Shown piece after piece: positions 1 to 8,302 of a stretch of 10,022 bases of DNA. Source of the DNA: Hirudo medicinalis. Its lineage: Eukaryota > Annelida > Clitellata > Hirudinida > Hirudinidae. The stretch's first letter is position 1; every line of letters begins with the position of its first letter. Under the pieces are notes generated by a model. That model was not told the DNA's origin. It searched no databases and saw only the letters and a list, made by a program, of their open reading frames with translations. Both the position numbers and the translations under genes were made by a program. The stretch covers positions 25,013 to 35,034 of the forward strand of contig MPNW01000961.1 in the NCBI GenBank assembly GCA_011800805.1, in the 5' to 3' direction.

Positions 1-764
1 AAGCCTGGTGATTCACATTCCACTATGACCAAGCTTCTTTTGGCAATTTTTTCGAGAGAAAATAATTTTCCTGCTCCACCAGCACCGAGCAATTCCTAAA
101 ACAACGCATCTCTGCCACTTCACCCTGCATCGAACATTTCTTTGACCTCCACTCTGAAACTTCAAAGTTGACAATTCTACGTGACGAACATCACTCATGA
201 GTCAGTCCTTCAGAAACACATTAATCTCATGTGATCAGCAATTCTAAGAAGGACGACCCAACCACCTAGTTAAGAAATAATTAAATTTAAACTTAGCAAA
301 GACAACTTGACCCGCTCCTGTCCCCGCTAAAAAAAGGAAAACAATTTTTACGCATTTATATTCTCTGAGACGTCACACAATATATTGCATGGATTACAAT
401 CAGAGACAAACAATAGGAACGTAAAATCAGTCGCAGCAACAAAATGCAGCGTGGATTTAAGCACGCAACTCAATTGAAAAAATACAAAACATCTGCTGAA
501 ACCTCGTACAATGCAAATGGAAGAAAAAATGAATAACAATTCCAGGTGACCAAATTACTGACTTCTGAGCAAACAACAGGTGACAGATTTCATTCTTCTA
601 CTGACTTCCATCACAAAACAAGTTGGTGATTTTACAACAACAAACCCCATCTGTTCAAATTACCAGACAGACAACAATAAAGAATTGTGATAATTATTAC
701 TGATATTATTACTCTAATTATTATACTGAAGCCGAATAAATATTAAAGTATTCCACCGAAATTC
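1..764. other. Gene-poor stretch downstream of PPP1R15; possible 3' UTR
   Basis: No recognisable gene. The part nearest 764 lies just after the minus-strand PPP1R15 stop codon and is probably its 3' UTR, although I found no AATAAA or ATTAAA on the minus strand here, so the transcript end is undefined. A plus-strand frame is open from the window edge to a TAA at 97-99 (32 codons, with a Pro/Ala-rich end reading NFPAPPAPSNS). It could be the tail of a gene cut by the edge or chance; I recognise nothing in it. The minus-strand frames at 13-198 and 348-539 have no domain and look accidental. Around 690-725 the DNA is a degenerate ATT/AAT run. Confidence 0.4.
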
Positions 765-2108
765 CTAGCATAACTTGACATCCGTGCATTTCCAGTTTTC
801 AATCATCAAAGACACTTCAATGCGATGTTGTGGCTGCAGTATTTTCGACAACTTCCCTTCGCACTCCTCGATTCTCCTTTTGAACCTGGCTCTGTCCAAG
901 GCGTACCGGTGCCAGGGACCCGAGCGACTCCCCTCGCAATCTTCCCATTGGTGTATCGTCAGCAACTTGTCTTCTACAGCAAAACTCACCTGCAAAAAAT
1001 AGACTGCCTCAGTTATAAATTAAAAAAAAAAACAATAAAAACACAACCTAAGAACATAAATATATAAGGACATTCATTTTAAATTTATCATTCTTATGAC
1101 AATGTAGAAACAAACCTTTTTTCTAATTATCCTAGTCTTGTCTTTCCTTTTGGAATGAGAGCAATAAAATTTGTCCCACTTTCTGTTGGCTTCAAATAGC
1201 ATGGTACTGTCGTCGTCATCGCTCGAATCTAACCAGGATTTGTAAGAAACTTTCGATGTCTTTGGAAGGTTTTTTAGTTCTTCGTCAATACCAGGATCCC
1301 ATTTCAACATTACATTATCCAGGGTGAGGGGAGGTCTGGATTCATTTGGAGGAAGAAACGTACAAGGTGTGCACGGTGAAAATTTATCAACTTCATCCCA
1401 ATCACTGAAATCTATATCATCACCATCACTATCCTCCTCATCATCATCATCATCATCTCCCTCATCAATGTCATTATCATGATAACTTGATAAATCCATG
1501 CTGATATCAGGATCAAAAATGATATCATCCTCCTCATCAAATTCCATCACCTCAGGAGAATCTCCAACAGGTTTCAATAAATCTTCACACGGTGCTTCTT
1601 TGTCACTCATGCAGTCCTCTGTTGAACCCAACTTTTCCGGATGACTAGTGTTCGTTTCTTCCCTGTCCGGAATAAGGCACTGCCATTTCTCAAAGCCAGC
1701 ATTCAAAACATTTGTAAGTGAATGATTGGGGACGAACGGCATTAAGATATCTTTTAACTTAGTATTGATCGTGCTTGCATCACCCAACTGCCCCATGACT
1801 GTCAAGTGATTGTCAAAGAGGGACATACAATTTTTCCTGGTATTATAAGGTGGAATGTCTTTAAGAAATTTCTTCTGAGGAATGATGGTGTTTAACATCA
1901 TCTGGCAATGCAGGTTGGAACAGAGGGAACTAAAAAACGATGCAGTGTTGTTTGTCGTCGTCAAAGGAAGGAGCGAATTGTTCCGAGTGACTTCAATCTT
2001 TGTCGGCATTTTCACATCATCCTTCTGCTCGTAGACTCCTCCATTAAAAAAAAAATCCACCAAATTTGAAACTGGTCCTTGTGAATTTTTACCCAATGAA
2101 CAATTCAT
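765..2108 (-). CDS. PPP1R15: PPP1R15 (GADD34/CReP)-family regulatory subunit of protein phosphatase 1, two coding exons
   Basis: Family members recruit PP1 to dephosphorylate eIF2-alpha and so end the integrated stress response. Seen here: exon A (2108-1116, 331 codons) and exon B (989-765, 74 codons plus stop) join in phase 0 to give about 405 residues. The joined sequence has the family C-terminus: basic RKK followed by the docking motif KVSF (331-334), then GPWHRYALDRARFKRRI (355-371), the block that in vertebrate members contacts PP1, G-actin and substrate. Upstream are SNLVDFFFNGG (14-24), which resembles a CReP segment, and an Asp/Glu tract (about 213-233) like the acidic middle of mammalian members. 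The N-terminal hydrophobic membrane segment of the mammalian proteins is not evident. The ATG at 2108 is provisional: the frame stays open upstream to a good 3' splice site (CTTTTTCAG, 2149-2141), so 5' exons may exist. Family is very sure; N-terminus is not. Confidence 0.93.
990..1115 (-). other. PPP1R15 intron, phase 0, inside the PP1-docking motif
   Basis: The donor reads AAAAAG|GTTTGT (exon ends at 1116) and the acceptor TTTTTTGCAG|GTGAGT (exon starts at 989). The intron is 126 bases. It separates Lys from Val of the KVSF motif. Joining the exons here restores uninterrupted family homology (RKK-VSF), so the call rests on reading frame, splice consensus and homology together. Note that exon B itself opens with GTGAGT, a donor-like hexamer. 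Confidence 0.93.
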
Positions 2109-2140
2109 TTTCTGAACTAACAGATTACAATTGGGATAAT

Positions 2141-3210
2141 CTGAAAAAGTTTAAATATTTAGCATTAATAAGGGAAATGTTCAAATTCATTTAAGTTAAA
2201 GGATTACAACATATGCAACCCTAAAGTATAAAAAATCTATTTTGCTTTATAGTGATGTTGACGTAACATCATCAATAGCATTATAAAATTTCTAACTTCA
2301 CCAATGTTTCAATTTCAATTCTTCAGTTCAATTTCCAAAGCTATGTTGATGTGAATTAAAGCAAATAGGTTGCATATAGAATCTCATATTTGACATGTGT
2401 TAATAACATAAAAGCAAAACATTAATTTGTGTTGTAATATTATCTAATACTGATATTTGTCTATTCAACAACCTTACCATTATGCTAAGCACCATACCTA
2501 TTAATTCAGTCTTAAATCAAATAATAAATAATATTAATTAATATTAAGTGATATGTCCAACTTAGTTACTTTAATAAAGAAAGTTTACATGATATTCGCA
2601 GGTTTTATTATGGTACTTTAACGCGCTTGCAGCTGTCTATTGGCCTTGGACAGCATTGCAACCTAAGCCACCTTTAGGTCTTCTGGCAAGAGTATATAAT
2701 GTCAGCCATAAATCCGACCATGTATTAAAGAAAATCATGTTCTCTGTGACAAAATATCGTTTCAACAAGAAAAAACGAAATTGCACGTTCAGTAAAAGGT
2801 TCTGTTAAAAACCCAACTAACCTGAAAAAAACTTCGACAAAATTGCATGGTTTCCTTGTATGAGAATGATTCCAAAATATCGAATTTGTTTAAAGCAAGA
2901 AAATTATATGATCCAGATGTTGAGCCAAAGAGCAGAAGCCATGACAGATGATGCAACATAGAACCTCAATTTCAAAATAACAAGACGTTTTTAATTATGT
3001 TACGAGCATAATTTATACATAACAAATTCTTTTAGACGTAAATAATATATACTTTCAAAAATAATAAATTTTTGTTAATGGAAATAAAATTAATATTTTT
3101 GCAGGCAGTAATTTTGGTCGACTCAACTAATAATGTATTGAATAATTCTTGATAGGAACAACTAGATTCTTAAAGGTGCTGGTTCTGCTATTGCATAAAT
3201 GTTGCATTTA
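2141..3210. other. Upstream region or 5' intron of PPP1R15
   Basis: AT-rich with no recognised protein. A minus-strand 3' splice site (CTTTTTCAG) ends at 2141, so at least part of this stretch is probably intron. A less AT-rich island at about 2620-2700 holds a CCAAT box on the minus strand (GGCCAATAG, about 2637-2645), a TATATA-like run at about 2692-2699 readable on both strands, and a minus-strand ATG opening a 12-codon frame. It could be a promoter and leader for PPP1R15. The same island is open for about 75 codons on the plus strand without an ATG (after a TTCGCAG splice-like site, ending TAA); I do not recognise that peptide. About 2980-3110 is very AT-rich and featureless. Confidence 0.4.
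2254..2270. promoter_or_regulatory. Palindrome containing a CRE-like site
   Basis: GATGTTGACGTAACATC is an inverted repeat (6-base arms GATGTT/AACATC around GACGT). It contains TGACGTAA, or TTACGTCA on the other strand, a known variant of the CRE bound by ATF/CREB bZIP factors. It lies about 150 bases upstream of the provisional PPP1R15 ATG. Mammalian PPP1R15A is induced by ATF4/CHOP, so the placement is suggestive, but whether this is promoter or intron here is unknown and one such site can arise by chance. Confidence 0.35.
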
Positions 3211-3254
3211 CGACAGCTAGAACTCCGAAATGGATTTAGCCACAGACTTCCCAC

Positions 3255-3343
3255 CTAGAGGAAAAATTGCTTCACTGTCAGCGGCTTTACAGTTTTGCCA
3301 TTTATTCGTTACCGGAGCGGAGAACGGGAGTTTCTTACCCATT
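3255..3343 (-). other. Candidate 5' coding exon of PPP1R15
   Basis: A long pyrimidine tract ending TGTTTTTCAG (3353-3344) is immediately followed by an ATG at 3342 that opens 41 codons (MGKKLPFSAP onward, stop TAG at 3219-3217). A donor-like CTAG|GTGGGA at 3255/3254 leaves the frame in phase 1. The acceptor at 2141 resumes with AT TAT CCC, the complementary phase, and reads straight into the PPP1R15 frame with no stop. That would add an N-terminal segment and imply an intron of about 1.1 kb. The GTGGGA donor is mediocre and I see no homology in the peptide, so this is a hypothesis. A further upstream donor CAG|GTGAGG at 3788/3787 could end a non-coding first exon. Confidence 0.3.
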
Positions 3344-3487
3344 CTGAAAAACAACAAAAAACGGTTTATTTGAGTCCATTATCCCACGCTTAAATAGTGA
3401 CAAGGCTATCAAAGCTATTAATTGCAATCGAGAATTGTTGCGGCTCGAGTCAATGCCCAGTACACTTAGGGTAGGTAGATAAGATGA

Positions 3488-3900
3488 TTAATTGGTCAAG
3501 TTGGTAAAAAGAATTGGTTGGTAAAAGAATTCCACAGGATAAAAATAAGCTTAAGATCAGCTGACAACTTTCTAATGCCTGAAGACCTAGAGGCTGGAGG
3601 CACTTTACCATTGGACAACTACAATATTTATTTAAACTTGCTGGCACCTATATGTAAGCCCATGTTTGACCATTCTGCCACATAATATAAGTGAAGCATA
3701 ATATATAATAACAATAAAAATAATAACATTATATAATCCGATGTCACACAAAGCTTGGAAAATATCTCATTGGAATCCCTCACCTGTGCATCAACATTAA
3801 TGGCAGATTTTCTGCCCATACAAAATATGAAGCATAAGCATATGTTCCATGTCTCCCCCAAACGTGCATTGAGAACTTGCCTAACCAAATGATGTGCCAT
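3488..3900. other. Unassigned region with several overlapping open frames
   Basis: Plus-strand frames are open at 3488-3685 (65 codons, internal ATG at 3574) and 3737-3892 (51 codons, internal ATG at 3803). Minus-strand frames run 3900-3628 and 3647-3450. The minus frame from 3900 meets a textbook donor, CAG|GTGAGG, at 3788/3787 after 37 or so codons. I recognise none of the peptides. Openness on both strands may only reflect a locally less AT-rich composition. Positions 3501-3531 contain an imperfect tandem repeat of TTGGTAAAAAGAATT. Could be a decayed element, an exon of a neighbouring gene, or noise. Confidence 0.25.
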
Positions 3901-4232
3901 TACATATTTCTAAAATACTAAATTCCAATATATAAGTCAAACTGGTCAAAACTGTTATTTCATGTTGGACTTTGCAGCTGAGAAATGACAACTTAAAACT
4001 TGACTATCTTGAAACAGCTCAGACCATTGGAAATTCAATTAGTGTTTATTAATCACAAGAAAGTTCAAAATATGTTTCGTTACGTTGCAGGAGACAATAC
4101 AACGATTTGTATCAGAATTCAATCGATCATACAACATGGTGTCACTTTTGCAGCAAAAAACATAAATTCAGTCAAAGTTAATTACATCTCAATTTAAATA
4201 TCTTCTTTCCAACATATATATTACAATAAAAA

Positions 4233-4238
4233 TTTATT
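4233..4238 (-). terminator. Polyadenylation signal of the zinc-finger gene
   Basis: On the minus strand AATAAA begins about 18 bases after the zinc-finger stop codon, giving a very short 3' UTR if used. An AATAAA also occurs on the plus strand at 4225-4230, but no plus-strand gene ends here. Confidence 0.55.
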
Positions 4239-4256
4239 TATAAATAACCAAACATG

Positions 4257-5644
4257 TCAGGCCTTCGCATGCAATTCCATGTGCTTCCTCAAAGTCTCGG
4301 CATTCGCGTAACCTCTAGAGCAGATGCTGCAAACAAAAGGCTTCTCGCCAGTGTGGATGCGGGTGTGCTTCTTCAAGTGTTGGCTGAAAACGAACTTCTT
4401 TCCACAGAAGGAGCAAATGAAAGGTTCCTCGCCAGTGTGGATCTTTTGATGACGTTTCAGCAATTCGGGCCGTGAAAACTGCTTTCCACACTTACTGCAC
4501 ATGCATCTCTTCTCTCCAGTGTGGATCCACATGTGGCGCTTCAACCCCTCGGAGCTAACTGAATGTCGGTTACATATGTAACACTGGAACAATTGCTTCT
4601 CAACCATATCTCCAGACGATTCTTTCTTATGGACAACTTCAATGTGATTTCGTAGCCTCTGGGAGGTCTTGCATAACTTGCCACAGTGTTCACAGCAAAA
4701 GGTTACATCATCTTGCTTGAATTCAGTCTCTATAAACATCACATCATATAAATATACCATCAATTAAATTATTAGAAATGATTTTCCAACAAAATCAAAT
4801 AACAATACTTGAATTGAGTTCATTTTCATTTTCTGATTCAATCTTGGGCTCTACTTTCACAGAAAACATGTGCCTTCTTGATGGACCAATCCCTGTTAAG
4901 CATAACATATGTTAAACCTAACATTCAAGAGACACAACAACTTTCTTGAAAATCTCACCAAGAGAGACTTAAAATCCATAAAGCAACAACAAACCTGAAA
5001 TATACTGCAGATCACTATCTTGTATTTTCAAAGGTTTAGGATTTTTAGAAACAAGGACTGGACTAGAATCATTTTTCCAATTTCTACAAATCTCTGTTTT
5101 AGGAATAAACAAATTGTTATGTTTTACACATAACATGTTATCTTTTAATAAACCAATAAAAATAATCATCATTTAAGCACATTCGACAACAGAGATCAAA
5201 GATAAGACAGTTTCATAAGAGAACATTACTATTTCCACCTTGGCTTTCATATTCAAATTCTCACATTGGCTAATATAAAATAATTGACTAATGTGATTCA
5301 AATAAAAACAATTGGTCAAATAATGGGTCAAATCAAACATAAAATATTTCAGTTGTTGCCACATAGTGAGAACATTAACTGAGTTAAAAAGAAGTTTTTA
5401 TAAAGAGACAGTCGTAAATAAAATTGTGATATCAATCTCTTAAGATTAATTTTCAATATCAAAAACCTAAAACGAAAGTCTGCACATAAAGAAAATCTAC
5501 TAATCTACGAGACCGCATATTGACGCAAAAGCGTAAGTTTGTCTATCGCTGAAAAGACCAAATTTAGTTTCCAAAGCATGCCATACTAACTTAATAATAA
5601 AAAACTTTTCAAACAGATAGTGAATTACCAATTTTTACATCCAT
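4257..5644 (-). CDS. C2H2 zinc-finger protein, five fingers, four exons
   Basis: Probable nuclear DNA-binding regulator; I cannot name an orthologue. Proposed exons: 5644-5629, 5093-4995, 4892-4809 and 4729-4257, with all three introns in phase 1 and GT-AG bounded, giving about 223 residues. Fingers start at Cys79, 116, 144, 172 and 200. Fingers 2-5 have H-X3-H; finger 1 has H-X4-H. Linkers are TGEKR, TGEEP and TGEKP; fingers 1 and 2 are separated by a longer spacer. Helix residues -1/2/3/6 read T/Q/R/N, S/E/G/R, R/E/L/R, F/Q/H/K and N/E/T/K. Fingers 1 and 2 lack the usual core Phe (Cys and Ser there), so they may fold weakly. Residues 50-57 (VKVEPKIE) hold two overlapping SUMO-type psi-K-x-E sites. 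No BTB, ZAD or KRAB domain is visible. Exons 2-4 are well supported by phase and homology-like continuity; the five-codon first exon (MDVKI) is chosen because its donor phase fits, and other upstream exons are possible. Confidence 0.85.
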
Positions 5645-5951
5645 CTTCGAATTTTGCCGAGCGAGCAAAAACGGCTACAAACATTAAATGTAGCGGAAGT
5701 AACTTCTCAAGACGACATAGAACTTTAGACAATTTGATCAAATGTCTCTTAATTTTGGATAAGGTTAACAAAAGGTCAAATTCAACCCAATGCTTCAACT
5801 CTTTAATTTCACAGGTCTAAGATATCTGAAAGTTATTTACAATTGAATCCACCTTTTTGAAAAAATGGGAATGTGTGCATGCCGTAAATTGAATTTTCTT
5901 AAGCTACTCATACATAATCAAAATTGCTTATAACCATTGATAAAAATATTT

Positions 5952-5980
5952 AATATAACCATTTAATACTTGGTTATATT
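5952..5980. repeat. Perfect 10-base inverted repeat
   Basis: AATATAACCA (5952-5961) and TGGTTATATT (5971-5980) are exact reverse complements separated by nine bases. The core TATAACCA also occurs directly repeated at about 5928-5935. Function unknown; AT-rich DNA makes short palindromes common. Confidence 0.5.
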
Positions 5981-6016
5981 TATTAATTTAAAAAATCAAT
6001 ACACTGCTTAGGCATA

Positions 6017-6032
6017 TTTGGCTTATGCCAAA
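6017..6032. repeat. Nested inverted repeat TTTGGC-TTAT-GCCAAA
   Basis: Six-base arms flank a four-base loop, overlapping a second inverted pair GGCATA/TATGCC at 6011-6016 and 6024-6029. It resembles a nuclear factor I palindrome, except that the spacer is four rather than five bases. Confidence 0.4.
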
Positions 6033-6538
6033 CGAGAGCGCTTAAAGCTCCATCCAGTTAAAGTTTCATTATAAAACACCACATTAAATTTTTTTAGTTA
6101 TTGTATTTTTATTCAAAATATGAATTACATTTGCATCATTGATTTACTTTATTAAATTGATCGAGAATGTTAACATGGTTATGAAGTTAACAAAATATCT
6201 ATCTGAAATTAGGTATCTATTTGAAACATTGAAATTTACAAAATTTATTTTTATTTCTATCTGATTTCTAGTTGGATTATTCTTATCTCAAATTCTTTTT
6301 CACGTTGTAAGCAGTTCTTCGTTGCTAAAACTCTGCCATCAATAATTAACAACTTTATCACACAAGCATCAAGTTGTTTAGAAAATAATTTTTACCTAAC
6401 TTTTTTACGTCAACCATCTCGAAGTTAAATCGCAAGTACAACGATAAAATAATACATTCGTTGTTTAGGTTATTGCGGTCCTGATTTATCGTTTCGCAGC
6501 GGTCGACTGGTCTGGTGTGGTCTCTCAGTTAAGTAGCG

Positions 6539-7033
6539 ATGTTTTCTCGTCTAAATAACGCTTTGAGTGTTGCAAGTATTTTTAGAGCAAGAAATAATTT
6601 GATGCGATTTAATGAAATCAAATTCGTCCAACCAAAGCACCTGCTCCATTCATACTCGATATCAGATGGCACGGAGACTGACGTTCTTTACAAAAACGTT
6701 GACGTCGAATTTAAAGGGCACGATCTGGCAGTGATGAGCAGTTACGAGAAATTTCTCTCTGAAGCAGCAGCGGAGTTGGATATTAAAATAAGCAAAGCAT
6801 GGACACCTCCTCAAGAAAAGAAGCTTTGGACTTTACTGAAATCAGCTCATATCTACAAAAAACATCGAGTACAGTATGAAACAAGGACCAACTTCAGGGT
6901 TATCCAGCTGCAGCATTTGACAGGTTCCACAGCAGACACTTTTCTGGAGTACATCCAACGTAATCTTCCAGAAGGAATGGCCATGAAAGTAACAAGGCAT
7001 GCCATTGAAGCCCTTCCAAAACATTTTCTTTAA
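6539..7033 (+). CDS. MRPS10: Mitochondrial ribosomal protein uS10m (MRPS10)
   Basis: Component of the small subunit of the mitochondrial ribosome, the homologue of bacterial S10. The 164-residue product has family blocks VEFKGHDLAVMSSYEKFL (56-73), HIYKKHRVQYETRT (104-117) and LTGSTADTFLEYIQRNLPEG (127-146), nearly unchanged from other animals. The first 25 or so residues are rich in Arg, Asn, Leu and Ser with no acidic residue before Asp/Glu at about 26, fitting a mitochondrial targeting presequence, so the ATG at 6539 is a sound start. It is shorter than the human protein (about 200 residues), mainly at the ends. The whole frame is one exon here, whereas vertebrate genes have several introns. 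It is transcribed away from the zinc-finger gene. No close AATAAA follows the stop; ATTAAA occurs at 7444-7449 and AATAAA at 7622-7627. Identity very sure. Confidence 0.95.
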   Translation: MFSRLNNALSVASIFRARNNLMRFNEIKFVQPKHLLHSYSISDGTETDVLYKNVDVEFKGHDLAVMSSYEKFLSEAAAELDIKISKAWTPPQEKKLWTLLKSAHIYKKHRVQYETRTNFRVIQLQHLTGSTADTFLEYIQRNLPEGMAMKVTRHAIEALPKHFL

Positions 7034-7650
7034 AATTTGTCATTAACATTTTATTATATATAGTGCTTCATTCGAGAATTGAAATGTGTGAAAATGATGA
7101 TGATTTTGATCTGCTAGTGAAAAGTATTTTATATTAGTTATAGTTTTGGAAACTCTTGCTAGAGGCTAGTATTTGAACACCTAATGGAGCCATGCCAAAG
7201 CAAAAGCCTTAACTTAACCATTCTGCTACTGATGCCTGAATGAAAAAAAATGTATGATGCTAATGGGCAAGGAATGTGGGGGTTATCCCAGTGCTTTTTA
7301 AAGATATCCTCAATGGAATGGAAATCAGATATGGTACTGAGTTCAGTCTTAAGCATATTGTAATTTAAACTTCAATTATTTCCATACTTTGTGTTCAGTA
7401 TTTGCTTTGTTTTAATTTTTTATTCGATTTATTATTTACTTATATTAAAAGTTTATTTAAAATCATGAATAATTAAGAAGCATTAATTTAAAAAGATACA
7501 AAATAAGAATACATGCAAAAGAACAAAAAAGATTAATATTTGTAGCGATAATCTCTGCTGAACATATTTCGAAATTCTTTCGTGTGACGTTTGAGCAACA
7601 AGTTTCAAGTAGTTTAATTACAATAAAATGTTGCTCTTGAGATCAGCAAA
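7034..7650. other. MRPS10 3' UTR and AT-rich spacer
   Basis: The first part is presumably MRPS10 3' UTR. A run of nine A at about 7242-7250 is too short to be a convincing retroposed poly(A) tail. Candidate plus-strand polyadenylation signals are ATTAAA at 7444-7449 and AATAAA at 7622-7627. The minus-strand frame at 7159-7356 shows no domain and looks accidental. Confidence 0.4.
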
Positions 7651-7659
7651 AATTGCTGG

Positions 7660-8302
7660 CACTCTTCTACTACTACCCCAAAACACCTCGTCATCACCTT
7701 TGACTCCCACCTCAGTTTCAAATTCCACCTCTATAATAAAATTCTGTAGCAACCTCTTCTGGACTATCCCACGTATCCATCCATTCCTCTCTGTCGATAT
7801 GATTTCTGCTCTCACATGCAGTCTGGTCCTCTCTCGTCTGGACTACCTCGACTCCCTTCAGCGAACCCAAAATAACCTGGCCAAACAATGTCTTCCTCGA
7901 TCCCGTCCTTAATAGCTCTGAATGCCTGATGCAACTGCTTGGTTGCCTACACACTGTCACTTAGCCTTAAAATTCTCCTTAATTACCTACTGGATTCTAG
8001 CTACACACAGCCCACCCTATCTCAACCATCTCATTCACCGCCACCAAATCCCTGACGACTTTTGTTCATCCTCCGCAATTCATCTATACCAACCAGTCCT
8101 TAGATCATCTATTGTCAATTGAGGCTCCTTTGACTCGCCTGCCATCCAGAACGTCCTCCCCTATCATTCTCTCTCAACCAACACACGAGCTCTTCAAGCA
8201 CCAGCTGAAGACCCATCTCTTCAGGATATTAATAAATAGAGAACCAAGATGCCTCTAAACATGAGGCACCATGTAAATGCACTATTATTATTATTATTAT
8301 AA
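7660..8302 (+). mobile_element. Decayed 3' end of a CR1/L2-type LINE
   Basis: Broken reverse-transcriptase C-terminal region of a non-LTR retrotransposon. Fragments occur in the correct order but in three frames. In frame 1 near 7681 is VITFDSHLSFKFH, matching the LGVxFDSxLSF motif. In frame 2 at about 7772-7890 are RIHPFLSVD, SLVLSRLDY and LQRTQNN, and at about 7940-8030 LALKFSLITY and PPYLNHLI. In frame 3 is ELFKHQLKTHLFRI ending in TAA at 8256-8258. RLDY runs almost directly into LQRTQNN, so the usual dozen or so residues between them (LLAGLP-like) are deleted. A TAA at 7910-7912 and the frame changes make it a pseudogene. It ends in an ATT microsatellite. The left boundary is uncertain and no target-site duplication was identified. 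Confidence 0.85.
8283..8302 (+). repeat. ATT microsatellite, tail of the plus-strand LINE
   Basis: About six TTA units directly follow the LINE 3' sequence, fitting the short-repeat tails of CR1/L2-like elements. Confidence 0.85.

Larger units (their letters stand above)
5645..6538. promoter_or_regulatory. Divergent intergenic region between the zinc-finger and MRPS10 genes
   Basis: About 0.9 kb separates the proposed minus-strand zinc-finger ATG (5644) from the plus-strand MRPS10 ATG (6539), so promoters for both should lie here. The zinc-finger end (about 5645-5700) is less AT-rich and is probably its 5' UTR. On the MRPS10 side, 6474-6538 is also less AT-rich and contains a 3' splice-like TTTCGCAG ending at 6499, compatible with a leader intron. 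An inverted repeat ACAACG/CGTTGT lies at 6438-6443 and 6459-6464. No clear TATA box is seen for either gene. The middle is AT-rich with two hairpins listed separately. Confidence 0.45.

Noticed and set aside
775..1067. Two plus-strand open frames over PPP1R15 exon B
   Set aside because: They are antisense shadows of a strongly conserved minus-strand exon and have no recognisable domain.
1420..1470. ATC/CAT trinucleotide run as a microsatellite
   Set aside because: It is in frame inside PPP1R15 and encodes the acidic Asp/Glu tract expected in this family.
4254..4475. Plus-strand open frame across the zinc-finger exon
   Set aside because: Its repeated phrases (such as LASVD) are the antisense of the repeated TGEKP linkers, so it is a shadow.
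5620..5820. 66-codon plus-strand ORF
   Set aside because: No domain. It overlaps the likely zinc-finger first exon and 5' UTR on the opposite strand, and its composition is ordinary.
6017..6032. Nuclear factor I binding site
   Set aside because: The TTGGC/GCCAA arms are separated by four bases, not the canonical five, so I list it only as an inverted repeat.
6842..7024. Minus-strand ORF inside MRPS10
   Set aside because: Antisense shadow of a highly conserved gene.
7240..7252. Short A-run after MRPS10 as a retroposon poly(A) tail
   Set aside because: Nine A are unremarkable in this AT-rich DNA and no flanking target duplication was found, so it does not establish a retrocopy.
7618..7960. 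Minus-strand ORFs across the LINE
   Set aside because: They are antisense to the recognisable reverse-transcriptase fragments on the plus strand.
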